Shown here piece after piece: positions 1 through 6,506 of a DNA stretch of 8,808 nucleotides. The first letter of the stretch is position 1; every line of letters starts with the position of its first letter. Both the position numbers and the translations under genes were made by a program. Origin of the DNA: CAYSNP01 sp050945855 (GTDB taxonomy: Bacteria; Bacillota; Clostridia; Christensenellales; DTU072); assembly GCA_050945855.1 (NCBI GenBank), contig JBMNTS010000043.1, positions 1 to 8,808 on the forward strand, in the 5' to 3' direction. The notes beneath the pieces were generated by a model, which searched no databases, was not told where the DNA came from, and saw nothing but the letters and a program-made list of their open reading frames with translations.

Positions 1-1
1 A

Positions 2-607
2 GGCAAGGGAGTCAAGGTGTCTTTTGCCGCCGCTCCCGCTCTGGCAAAAGAGAGCGGGGATAAAAACAACCGCGGGATTATCGCCCGTCTGGGCGAATAC
101 GCGTATATCGATTTGTTTGAAAAAATCTGGAAGATAAGAAAGGAGGGCTCCCCTCTGTTTATCCTGATTCTGGACGGAATAGAGGACCCGCACAATCTGG
201 GGGCGATACTGCGCGTCGCGGAAAGCGCGGGCGTTCAGGCAATAGTGATAGGCAAAGACCGCGCCTGTCCCATAAACGCCACCGTTATCAAGACTTCGGC
301 GGGGGCGGCAAGTTTTGTGGATGTGGCAAAGGTGACAAATATCAATCAGACCATACGCGCGCTCAAGGAAGACAACGTTTTTGTGTACGGCGCGGATATG
401 GATGGAGAGGATATTTACGGGACCGACCTTAAGGGGGATATCGCTATTGTGATAGGGAGCGAAGGCAAGGGTCTGCACGAACTGACCGCAAAATTGTGCG
501 ACAAGCTGATTGCCCTGCCGCAAATGGGTAAAATCAATTCCTTAAACGCTTCGGTTGCGGCGGGAGCGGTTTTGTATGAGGCGGTAAGACAAAGAAGGAC
601 AAAATGA
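2..607 (+). CDS. rlmB: TrmH/RlmB-family 23S rRNA (guanosine-2'-O)-methyltransferase, 5'-truncated by window edge
   Basis: SPOUT-class RNA methyltransferase that transfers a methyl group from S-adenosylmethionine to a ribose 2'-OH in 23S rRNA; the RlmB target is G2251 in E. coli numbering. All three SPOUT motifs are visible: ILDGIEDPHNLGAILRVAESAG (motif 1, asparagine and arginine kept), IVIGSEGKGL (motif 2), and ALPQMGKINSLNASVAAG near the C-terminus (motif 3, forming the trefoil knot). The frame is open to the left edge. The GTG at 17 is probably internal, because the residues before it (GKGVK) and after it (SFAAAPALAK, then NNRGIIA) read like the N-terminal RNA-binding domain of RlmB, whose start lies upstream. 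The end overlaps sigH by four bases (ATGA). RlmB is favoured over other TrmH paralogues by that domain and by the sigH neighbour. Confidence 0.9.
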   Translation, partial: GKGVKVSFAAAPALAKESGDKNNRGIIARLGEYAYIDLFEKIWKIRKEGSPLFILILDGIEDPHNLGAILRVAESAGVQAIVIGKDRACPINATVIKTSAGAASFVDVAKVTNINQTIRALKEDNVFVYGADMDGEDIYGTDLKGDIAIVIGSEGKGLHELTAKLCDKLIALPQMGKINSLNASVAAGAVLYEAVRQRRTK

Positions 608-1191
608 CGGATATACGGGGACTAATCGAAAAAGCGCAAAAAGGAGACGAAAAGGCAATCGCGGCCATAGTGGAAAAATATAAAGGGCTGGTGGTTTCCT
701 TGGCGCGTTCCCGCTACCTTACCGGAGGCGATTTGGAGGACCTTATTCAGGAAGGCACGCTGGGGCTGTTAAAAGCGATAAGGCAGTATTCTCCCCAAAA
801 GGGGGACTTTGGCAAGTACGCGTATATCGGGATAATCAACAAAATTAACGACGCGGTCAGGGCGGATAACAGAGAAAAAAACAAAGCGCTCAACGACGCG
901 CTCAGGCAAAAGGACGCAAACGAGCAGGAAGGCGAGGCGGCGGCGCATGAGGATAATCCGCTTACCGTTTTTTTATTGAACGAGAAGCGCGAAAGGTTTT
1001 ACGATAACCTCCGCGCCATTGTCACTCATCAGCAAATGAGCATAGTCACCCTTTATCTGGAGGGATATACATATAAAGAAATCAGCGACAAGCTGAACAT
1101 CACGGAAAAAAAAGTGGACAATGCCCTGCACGCCATAAAAAATAAAATCCGTAAATCGGAGACAACGTTTTTAGATGAAAGCGGTAATTGA
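604..1191 (+). CDS. sigH: RNA polymerase sigma factor, SigH type (sigma-70 family)
   Basis: Directs RNA polymerase to an alternative promoter set. In Bacillus, SigH drives the transition state, competence and early sporulation. The 195 residues have sigma region 2 at about 18-85, with the core-binding motif DLIQEG at 46-51 followed by GLLKAI and an aromatic-rich 2.3/2.4 stretch. Region 4 is at about 130-188, with a helix-turn-helix YLEGYTYKEISDKLNITEKK (151-170) followed by VDNAL. The tail closely parallels Bacillus SigH (YLDG.SYQEISDELN...IDNAL as I remember it). Region 3 is absent, as expected for this group. The linker at about 95-118 is acidic and alanine-rich. An AGAAGGA ribosome-binding site sits 5 bases before the ATG, inside rlmB. 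The neighbour rlmB supports SigH over an ECF or phage-like sigma. Whether the host sporulates cannot be judged from this gene. Confidence 0.86.
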   Translation: MTDIRGLIEKAQKGDEKAIAAIVEKYKGLVVSLARSRYLTGGDLEDLIQEGTLGLLKAIRQYSPQKGDFGKYAYIGIINKINDAVRADNREKNKALNDALRQKDANEQEGEAAAHEDNPLTVFLLNEKRERFYDNLRAIVTHQQMSIVTLYLEGYTYKEISDKLNITEKKVDNALHAIKNKIRKSETTFLDESGN

Positions 1192-2020
1192 TATAGGCAG
1201 CAATTCGGTGAGGCTGCTGCTTAACGGTAAAAAAACAATACGCACCACCGCCCTGGCAAAAGGCCTTGCCTCAAGCGGAGTGCTTTCCCCGTCCGCAATG
1301 AAGGATACCGGAAAAGCGGTGGTGGAGCTCTTCGATATTGCCTGCGATAACGGAGCGGAGGAAATATTTGTCTTTGCGACGGAGGCTGTCAGAGCGGCGG
1401 AAAACGGCGCGGAGTTTATCGGACACTTGAAAAAATTTGATATTGATGTTGATGTGCTATCCCCGAAACAGGAAGCCGAAAGCGGCTTTTTGGGAGCCTA
1501 TACCGGCGGAAGGCAGGCGGTGCTGGATATCGGCGGGGCAAGCAGCGAATTGAGTCTGGGAGACTCGGCGGGTCTTTTATACTGGCATTCGGTGGCGGTG
1601 GGAGCGCAAAGACTGGCGGATATTTTTACCGGCAACATAAGAGAATTGTCCTTTTATATTAAGGAAAGAATAGCCGAGTACGGCGCCGTGCCTCCCTGCG
1701 GGGAACTTATAGCCATCGGCGGCACCCCGACAACCCTGGTATCCGTATTGGAAGGGCTGGAGCCTTATGACGAAAGCGTGGTGCACGGATACGTATTAAA
1801 AGCGGAGGCAATCCGGGATTGCGCGCAAAAAATATTTGCCATGCCCCTTCAGGCGCGCTATAATATCAAAGGCCTGCCCCAAAAAAAGGCGTCCGTGATA
1901 GCCCCGGGAGGATTGCTGCTTTACCATATTATGGAATACCTTAACAAGGACAGTTGCATTGTAAGCGAAAGGGACAATATGGAAGGTTACCTATATATGA
2001 AACTTTCGGGCAGACTATAA
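1175..2020 (+). CDS. Ppx/GppA-family phosphatase (exopolyphosphatase or pppGpp phosphohydrolase)
   Basis: ASKHA-fold phosphatase that hydrolyses inorganic polyphosphate or the 5'-phosphate of pppGpp. Visible motifs are the phosphate-1 loop VIDIGSNSVRLLL (residues 4-16), FATEAVRAAEN, the QEAE segment with the probable catalytic Glu100, the phosphate-2 loop LDIGGASSELSLG (117-129, Glu125), the adenosine-type motif IAIGGTPTTLVSV, and a conserved VHGY. At 281 residues it is a short single-module form lacking the C-terminal HD-like domain of E. coli Ppx and GppA, so polyphosphate versus pppGpp preference cannot be decided. The start overlaps sigH by 17 bases. A GGAGA at 1158-1162 is a possible but rather distant ribosome-binding site, so expression probably depends on translation of sigH. 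Its link to a transition-state sigma gene fits a stress or stringent-response role, but that is inference. Confidence 0.85.
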   Translation: MKAVIDIGSNSVRLLLNGKKTIRTTALAKGLASSGVLSPSAMKDTGKAVVELFDIACDNGAEEIFVFATEAVRAAENGAEFIGHLKKFDIDVDVLSPKQEAESGFLGAYTGGRQAVLDIGGASSELSLGDSAGLLYWHSVAVGAQRLADIFTGNIRELSFYIKERIAEYGAVPPCGELIAIGGTPTTLVSVLEGLEPYDESVVHGYVLKAEAIRDCAQKIFAMPLQARYNIKGLPQKKASVIAPGGLLLYHIMEYLNKDSCIVSERDNMEGYLYMKLSGRL

Positions 2021-2045
2021 TTTTAATGATTTTCAGGAGTGTTTT

Positions 2046-3479
2046 ATGCAGATAAGGACCAGATTCGCGCCCAGCCCTACGGGATTTATGCATATCGGCA
2101 ATTTGAGGACGGCGTTATACGCGTATTTTTACGCGAGGAAAAACAACGGCACTTTTATTATCCGCATTGAGGATACCGACCAGGAAAGGTATGTGGAAGG
2201 AGCGGTGGACATGATTTTTTCCACGCTCAGGCAAGCGGGCATAGATTACGACGAGGGGGGCGAAAAGGGAGGCCCGTTCGCGCCCTACACCCAAAGCGAA
2301 AGAAAGGACGTTTATCTGGAGTACGCCAAAAAACTGATAGAGAAAGGAGGCGCGTATTACTGCTTTTGCGACAAGGAAAGGCTGGAGGGTCTTACGGACG
2401 AGAACGGCATAAAGAAGTACGACAAGCACTGCTTGGCCCTTACGCCCGAGCAGATACAGGAAAAGCTGAACTCCGGCGAGCCTTACGTAATCAGGCAGAA
2501 TATCCCCAAAGAGGGCGAAAGCGTATTTGTCGACCTTGTTTTCGGAGAGATAAAGGTAAATTGTTCGGAACTGGAGGACGGCGTGCTTATAAAAAGCGAC
2601 GGTATGCCCACCTATAATTTCGCCAACGTGATAGACGACCATTTAATGAATATCACCCACGTAATACGGGGCAGCGAGTTTATCTCCAGCACCCCTAAAT
2701 TCAATCTGATTTACGACAGTTTCGGCTGGAAGCGCCCGGAATATATGCACCTGTCGCCCATTATGAAGGATAAGGAGCGCAAGCTGTCCAAAAGATACGG
2801 CGACGCCAATTTCAACGATTTTATCGAAAAAGGGTATTTAAGCGAGGCTATCGTAAATTATATCGCCCTTTTGGGCTGGAGTCCGCAGGACAACAGGGAA
2901 AAAATGAGCATAGATGAGCTGATACAAGCCTTTGACGTGGAAGGCATCAGCAAGTCAGGCTCTATTTTTGACGAGGAAAAGCTGAAATGGCTTAATTCGC
3001 TGTATATAAAGGAATTGCCTTTGGAAAAGTTTTTGGAGCTGGGCGCGCCCTATTACGCCAAAAGCGGAGCGGCGGCGGAATACGACTGGAATCTGTTTGG
3101 CAGAATACTGCACTCCAGAGTGGATTATCTGGCGGAAATTCCGCAAAAAACGGAGTTCCTTACAAGTTTCGGAGAATATGATATTGATATTCTGCTCAAT
3201 CAAAAATTAAAGATTGACAAAGAACTTGCCGCGCGCGCCATCGCCAAGGCAAAAGCGACTTTGGAGGGCGTTGAGGATTTTACCAACGAAAATTTGTTCG
3301 CCGTCCTTACCGCTGCCGCCGAGGAGTGCGGCGTCAACAAAAAGCAGATGCTGTGGTGCGTAAGAGTGGGCATTACCGGAGTCGCGGTGACTCCGGGGGG
3401 AGCGACCGAGCTTGCGGAAATTTTGGGCAAAGAACGGACGCTGCAAAGATTGTCCTTCAGCCTAAACAGATTGATATGA
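2046..3479 (+). CDS. gltX: Glutamate--tRNA ligase
   Basis: Class I aminoacyl-tRNA synthetase that charges tRNA-Glu, and in organisms lacking GlnRS often tRNA-Gln as well. The 477 residues match a full-length bacterial GluRS. The Rossmann catalytic core opens with TRFAPSPTGFMHIGNLRTAL, in which HIGN (16-19) is the HIGH signature, followed by RIEDTDQER. KLSKR (246-250) is the KMSKS loop. A zinc-type segment is at C106-x-C108 ... Y125-x3-C129. The stretch RGSEFISSTPKF and the LLGW motif near 275 belong to the stem-contact region. The C-terminal half is the helical anticodon-binding domain, ending in VTPGGATELAEILGKERTLQRL. An AGGAG ribosome-binding site at 2035-2039 supports the ATG. It lies 25 bases after the phosphatase gene and 10 before hisC. 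Discriminating versus non-discriminating specificity cannot be read from the sequence. Confidence 0.97.
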   Translation: MQIRTRFAPSPTGFMHIGNLRTALYAYFYARKNNGTFIIRIEDTDQERYVEGAVDMIFSTLRQAGIDYDEGGEKGGPFAPYTQSERKDVYLEYAKKLIEKGGAYYCFCDKERLEGLTDENGIKKYDKHCLALTPEQIQEKLNSGEPYVIRQNIPKEGESVFVDLVFGEIKVNCSELEDGVLIKSDGMPTYNFANVIDDHLMNITHVIRGSEFISSTPKFNLIYDSFGWKRPEYMHLSPIMKDKERKLSKRYGDANFNDFIEKGYLSEAIVNYIALLGWSPQDNREKMSIDELIQAFDVEGISKSGSIFDEEKLKWLNSLYIKELPLEKFLELGAPYYAKSGAAAEYDWNLFGRILHSRVDYLAEIPQKTEFLTSFGEYDIDILLNQKLKIDKELAARAIAKAKATLEGVEDFTNENLFAVLTAAAEECGVNKKQMLWCVRVGITGVAVTPGGATELAEILGKERTLQRLSFSLNRLI

Positions 3480-3489
3480 GGAAAATATT

Positions 3490-4560
3490 ATGAAATTCGC
3501 TTCAGACTTAGTAAAGGGCATTTCGCCCTACACTCCGGGAGAGCAGCCTCGGGATAAAAAGTACATCAAACTTAACACCAATGAAAATCCTTATCCCCCT
3601 TCCCCCAAGGTTAAAGCGTTGCTGGAAAACTTTGATACAGACAGACTAAGGCTTTATCCCGACCCCGAAGCGCGCGCGCTCAGGGCAGCGGCGGCGCTAA
3701 TCTACGGGCTGGACGCGGAAAACATCTTTATCGGCAACGGCAGCGACGAGGTGCTTGCCTTTTGCTTCCCCGCTTTTTTCAATCCCGGAGACAGCGTAGC
3801 CTGCTATGATCTCACCTATTCCTTTTATCCCGTATACGCCAAACTTTTCGGAGTGTGCTATAAAGAAATCAAGTTAATCGATTATAAGCCCGACTTGTCC
3901 TCCCTGATGGGCGTGGGGGCGAAAGGGCTGCTGCTTGCCAACCCCAACACGCCTACCGCGGTGGCGCTGAAAAAAGAGGAAATGGAAGCGGTAATCAAAT
4001 CCAACGCCGATAAAATCGTGATAGTTGATGAGGCGTACATAGACTTCTGCGCCGAAAGCGTGACAGACCTGATACCTTACTATCCCAACCTGCTTATTGT
4101 GCGCACGCTCAGCAAGAGCTATTCGCTTGCCGGCGCAAGGTGCGGAATGGCACTGGGGCATAAAAGTTTAATAGCCGCCCTTAATACCGTAAAGAATTCC
4201 TTTAACAGCTACACCTCTTCCGCGCTTAGCCTGGCAGTGGCGGAAGAAGCGATAAAGGATGAGAAGTGGCATAAGGAATGCGTGCTTAAGGTAACCAAAA
4301 TACGGGATACGGTATCCCAAAGGTTGAATGAAATGGGATTTGAATTAACAAATTCCTCTTCCAATTTTCTCTTTGTCAAAGTGGGAGAAGGCGAGAAATA
4401 TTACCTTGCGCTAAAGCAAAAGGGTATATTGGTCAGATTCTTTAACACTTCCAAGTTGAGAGAGCATATCAGAGTGACAATAGGACATTTTGAGGATATG
4501 GTAAGGTTTTTAGAGGCTATGACGGAGATTAAGGAAAGCCTAGATTGCGCCTCTGTTTAG
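3490..4560 (+). CDS. hisC: Histidinol-phosphate aminotransferase (class I/II PLP-dependent)
   Basis: PLP enzyme that interconverts histidinol phosphate with imidazole-acetol phosphate in histidine synthesis; HisC enzymes often also transaminate aromatic amino acids. Motifs in order: KLNTNENPYPPSP (27-39), GNGSDEVL (82-89, cofactor-phosphate contacts), ANPNTPT with Asn151, VDEAYIDF with Asp180 (pyridine nitrogen) and Tyr183, RTLSKSYSLAGARCGMALG with the Schiff-base Lys209, and the C-terminal HIRVTIG with the carboxylate-binding Arg328. The 356 residues are normal for HisC. AGGA lies just before the ATG. The gene is the last before a terminator and no other his gene is in the window, so it is a stand-alone copy. 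A CobD-like decarboxylase is the main alternative. I prefer HisC because of the typical substrate-arm sequence and the absence of cobalamin genes. Confidence 0.87.
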   Translation: MKFASDLVKGISPYTPGEQPRDKKYIKLNTNENPYPPSPKVKALLENFDTDRLRLYPDPEARALRAAAALIYGLDAENIFIGNGSDEVLAFCFPAFFNPGDSVACYDLTYSFYPVYAKLFGVCYKEIKLIDYKPDLSSLMGVGAKGLLLANPNTPTAVALKKEEMEAVIKSNADKIVIVDEAYIDFCAESVTDLIPYYPNLLIVRTLSKSYSLAGARCGMALGHKSLIAALNTVKNSFNSYTSSALSLAVAEEAIKDEKWHKECVLKVTKIRDTVSQRLNEMGFELTNSSSNFLFVKVGEGEKYYLALKQKGILVRFFNTSKLREHIRVTIGHFEDMVRFLEAMTEIKESLDCASV

Positions 4561-4567
4561 ACAAGTT

Positions 4568-4581
4568 GCGTAACATTACGC
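4568..4581. repeat. Perfect 6+6 inverted repeat with 2-base spacer
   Basis: GCGTAA-CA-TTACGC lies 7 bases after the hisC stop and 16 before the terminator stem. With only two bases between the arms it would make a poor RNA hairpin, so a protein-binding dyad is more natural than a second terminator. It sits about 45 bases upstream of the proposed -10 of the next gene, a plausible position for an activator. No regulator can be named. Confidence 0.45.
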
Positions 4582-4597
4582 TATTTACCGCTTTTTT

Positions 4598-4622
4598 GCG
4601 CCCTGCTTGGGGCGCTTTTTTT
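4598..4622 (+). terminator. Rho-independent terminator after hisC
   Basis: GCGCCC (4598-4603), loop TGCTTG, GGGCGC (4610-4615), followed by seven T residues (4616-4622). A perfect all-G/C 6-bp stem with a U tract is a textbook intrinsic terminator. It ends the rlmB-sigH-ppx-gltX-hisC transcription unit. Confidence 0.9.
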
Positions 4623-4623
4623 G

Positions 4624-4640
4624 TGCTAATATTTTTGATA
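4624..4640 (+). promoter_or_regulatory. Putative extended -10 promoter giving a leaderless start
   Basis: TGcTAATAT (TG at 4624-4625, hexamer at 4627-4632) follows immediately after the terminator U tract. The next gene's ATG begins 8 bases after the hexamer, where transcription would be expected to start. No purine-rich Shine-Dalgarno lies between 4616 and 4640. There is no good -35: the 17-bp-spaced hexamer is TGCTTG, inside the terminator loop. The extended -10 may compensate. This is an inference from position and sequence only. Confidence 0.4.
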
Positions 4641-5770
4641 TGGAAAGCATAATTTCATTTGCGGACAACCCGCACGCCGAACTGGCGCAAAAGCTGGCCG
4701 AGCTTTATCCTGCGGGCGCCGTAGGCATAATTCACGACAGCGAGCGCAATTGCGAGGAGCTTGTCAAGGCGCTGGGGCAGCATAATAACAGCGCGCGCTG
4801 CTATTCGGTTAGGGATTTAACAAGCAGCAATATTCCCTCTCATATCCGGGCGGTTATAGGCGCGGGAAGCCGCAGGGTGGCGCCGCTTGTGGGGGCGCAG
4901 CGGGCGGGGATAAAATGTTTTTTGGCGCACGATTACGTGATTGATTACTGGGACGCCCGCCCTGCCTTTATCGTATTTGACAACAACAGGATAGATAAAA
5001 GGGAGGCGTTGCCCATGGCTGCCGCCTATTCCAACGCAGCGGGCATACTCACCGGCATTATAGACTACCTTGCCGTTGCCCGGCTAAAGGTGGGGGAGCC
5101 GCTGAGCCAATTGGAGGAGTTGCAAAAGGAGTTTATTTCACTGATAATAGAAAACAAGCACCGGGATGATTTTACGCGCGCGCTGCTTTACTTACTGGAA
5201 AAGGCGTGGAAGGTAATGAACGCATGCAATATTTATCCTAATCTGGTAAAGGATATTTTGCGGGTATGTTCAAGATGCGCCTACCCCGGGCTGGTCTTTG
5301 ACGGGGAGGAATACTGCCGGCAGGAGTTTTTTATCAGTTATTTGCTGCTCTGCGTTTACAGCCTGTTTTCACGAAAAAAATTTAACAAGCCCTTACTGCC
5401 TAAAGATATAAACGCCATATTATCTTTATGCGGGTCGCTGGAGATAGGATATCCCCCCGATTTGCAAAACGCCGTTAAGGCGGATTACACGGACAAATTT
5501 TTCTTGCTTCAGGAAGAGGAAAGCGGGCTTAGGCAAGCCGTACTCTCGGGAGCGCAAATAAAAAGGCTGTCCTTTAATATGCGCGCGCTTATGGGCAAAG
5601 AGTTTTTTAAAGACTTGTCTTACTACGACTGCTTATGCTATACTTTAATAGCTAACGAGCTTAGACAAAAACAAGGGCTGATAAACGAGCTTGCGCACTC
5701 GGGATTTATCGACGCCCTGATGGAGAGGGCAGGTGCGGAGTTATCAAAATACAAAACTGTTTCTGTTTGA
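4640..5770 (+). CDS. Degenerate glycerol-1-phosphate dehydrogenase-like / iron-alcohol-dehydrogenase superfamily protein
   Basis: 376 residues from the ATG. Functional members of the superfamily (AraM/EgsA, glycerol dehydrogenase) are NAD(P)-dependent, metal-containing oxidoreductases. Two stretches resemble AraM as I remember it. AVIGAGSRRVAPLVGAQRAG (71-90) matches the glycine-rich cofactor loop. AAAYSNAAGILTGIIDYLAV (about 127-146), followed by a GEPLS segment, matches the AAGFGD..GK.T...DW block and GEPYS. The metal-ligand Asp of GFGD is Asn132 here. The PTxxSxDG substrate loop seems deleted between the two blocks, and no His-rich metal motif is seen in the C-terminal half. I infer a pseudoenzyme or repurposed protein. 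A Cys-x13-Cys-x2-Cys cluster (196, 210, 213) could bind metal. There is no signal peptide. An upstream in-frame TTG at 4607 lies in the terminator loop and is rejected as start. The 3' end overlaps the HAD gene by 38 bases. Confidence 0.72.
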   Translation: MESIISFADNPHAELAQKLAELYPAGAVGIIHDSERNCEELVKALGQHNNSARCYSVRDLTSSNIPSHIRAVIGAGSRRVAPLVGAQRAGIKCFLAHDYVIDYWDARPAFIVFDNNRIDKREALPMAAAYSNAAGILTGIIDYLAVARLKVGEPLSQLEELQKEFISLIIENKHRDDFTRALLYLLEKAWKVMNACNIYPNLVKDILRVCSRCAYPGLVFDGEEYCRQEFFISYLLLCVYSLFSRKKFNKPLLPKDINAILSLCGSLEIGYPPDLQNAVKADYTDKFFLLQEEESGLRQAVLSGAQIKRLSFNMRALMGKEFFKDLSYYDCLCYTLIANELRQKQGLINELAHSGFIDALMERAGAELSKYKTVSV

Positions 5771-6506
5771 CCTTGACGGTACTGTTTATCTGGGAGATTC
5801 CCCCATTCCCGGAGCTATTGAAAAACTTAAGGAATTATCCGCGAAAGGAATTCAGGTAGGCTTTTTGACCAACAACAGCAGCAAAAGCGTGGACGAATAC
5901 ATCAAAAAGCTGAACAAAATGGGGTATCCTGCGACACGCTCGCAAATGGTAAGCAGTTCCATGAGCGCCGCTAAGTATATTCTGGAACATTACAGCGGAA
6001 AAAGCGTGTACGCCTTGGGCACGGACAGCCTCAAGGATACTTTGTCCGAATACGGCATAGCTCAGGCGGAGGACGCGGATATCGCGCTGCTGGGTTTTGA
6101 TACCACGCTTACCTATCAGAAACTGTGGCATTTTGCCCGCCTGCTTCAAAAAGGCAAAATCTATATCGCCACTCACCACGACATTAACTGCCCTTCGGAA
6201 TACGGGGACATGCCGGACGCGGGAGCCATGATCGCGTTGCTGGAAAAAAGCACGGGCAGAGTGCCCGAGGCTATCTGCGGAAAGCCATTCGCCCCCATGG
6301 CGCATCTGATTGCCTCTCATTTCGGGGTAGAGGCGGAGCGCACCGCTATGGTGGGGGACAGACTGTATACCGATATCGCTTTCGGCATAGCGTCCAATAT
6401 GACTTCTATTTTGGTGCTAAGCGGGGAATCAAGCATGCAAATGTATAAAGAAAGCGGACTTAAGGCAACCGCCGTCTTAGGCAGCGTTGCCGACATTGAA
6501 GTATAA
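5733..6506 (+). CDS. HAD-IIA family hydrolase, NagD-like phosphatase
   Basis: Cytoplasmic phosphatase of the haloacid dehalogenase superfamily, subclass IIA (NagD / p-nitrophenylphosphatase / phosphoglycolate-phosphatase-like, including glycerol-phosphate phosphatases). All catalytic motifs are intact: LFDLDGTVYLG with nucleophile Asp13 and acid Asp15, FLTNNSS (44-50, motif II), CGKPF with Lys184 (motif III), and MVGDRLYTDIAFG with Asp209 and Asp214 (motif IV). The C2-type cap occupies the middle, with ATHHDINCPSEYG and MPDAGAMIALLE. At 257 residues it is of normal length. GTG at 5733 is the only usual start between the upstream in-frame stop (5718-5720) and the DLDGT motif, and GGAG at 5722-5725 supports it. 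It overlaps the preceding gene by 38 bases and the next by one (TAATG), implying translational coupling. The physiological substrate cannot be assigned. Confidence 0.9.
   Translation: MRSYQNTKLFLFDLDGTVYLGDSPIPGAIEKLKELSAKGIQVGFLTNNSSKSVDEYIKKLNKMGYPATRSQMVSSSMSAAKYILEHYSGKSVYALGTDSLKDTLSEYGIAQAEDADIALLGFDTTLTYQKLWHFARLLQKGKIYIATHHDINCPSEYGDMPDAGAMIALLEKSTGRVPEAICGKPFAPMAHLIASHFGVEAERTAMVGDRLYTDIAFGIASNMTSILVLSGESSMQMYKESGLKATAVLGSVADIEV

Noticed and set aside
2016..2021. TATAAT just before gltX
   Set aside because: It overlaps the phosphatase stop codon, and the hexamer at -35 distance (ATATAT) is unconvincing. An internal promoter is possible but not supported.
2115..2642. Minus-strand open frame of 175 codons inside gltX
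   Set aside because: gltX is certain from its motifs along the whole stretch; the antisense frame shows no family features and is a by-product of gltX codon use.
4607..4639. TTG start that would lengthen the dehydrogenase-like protein by 11 residues
   Set aside because: It lies in the loop of the terminator hairpin, has no ribosome-binding site, and the added residues do not resemble the family N-terminus. The ATG at 4640 fits better.
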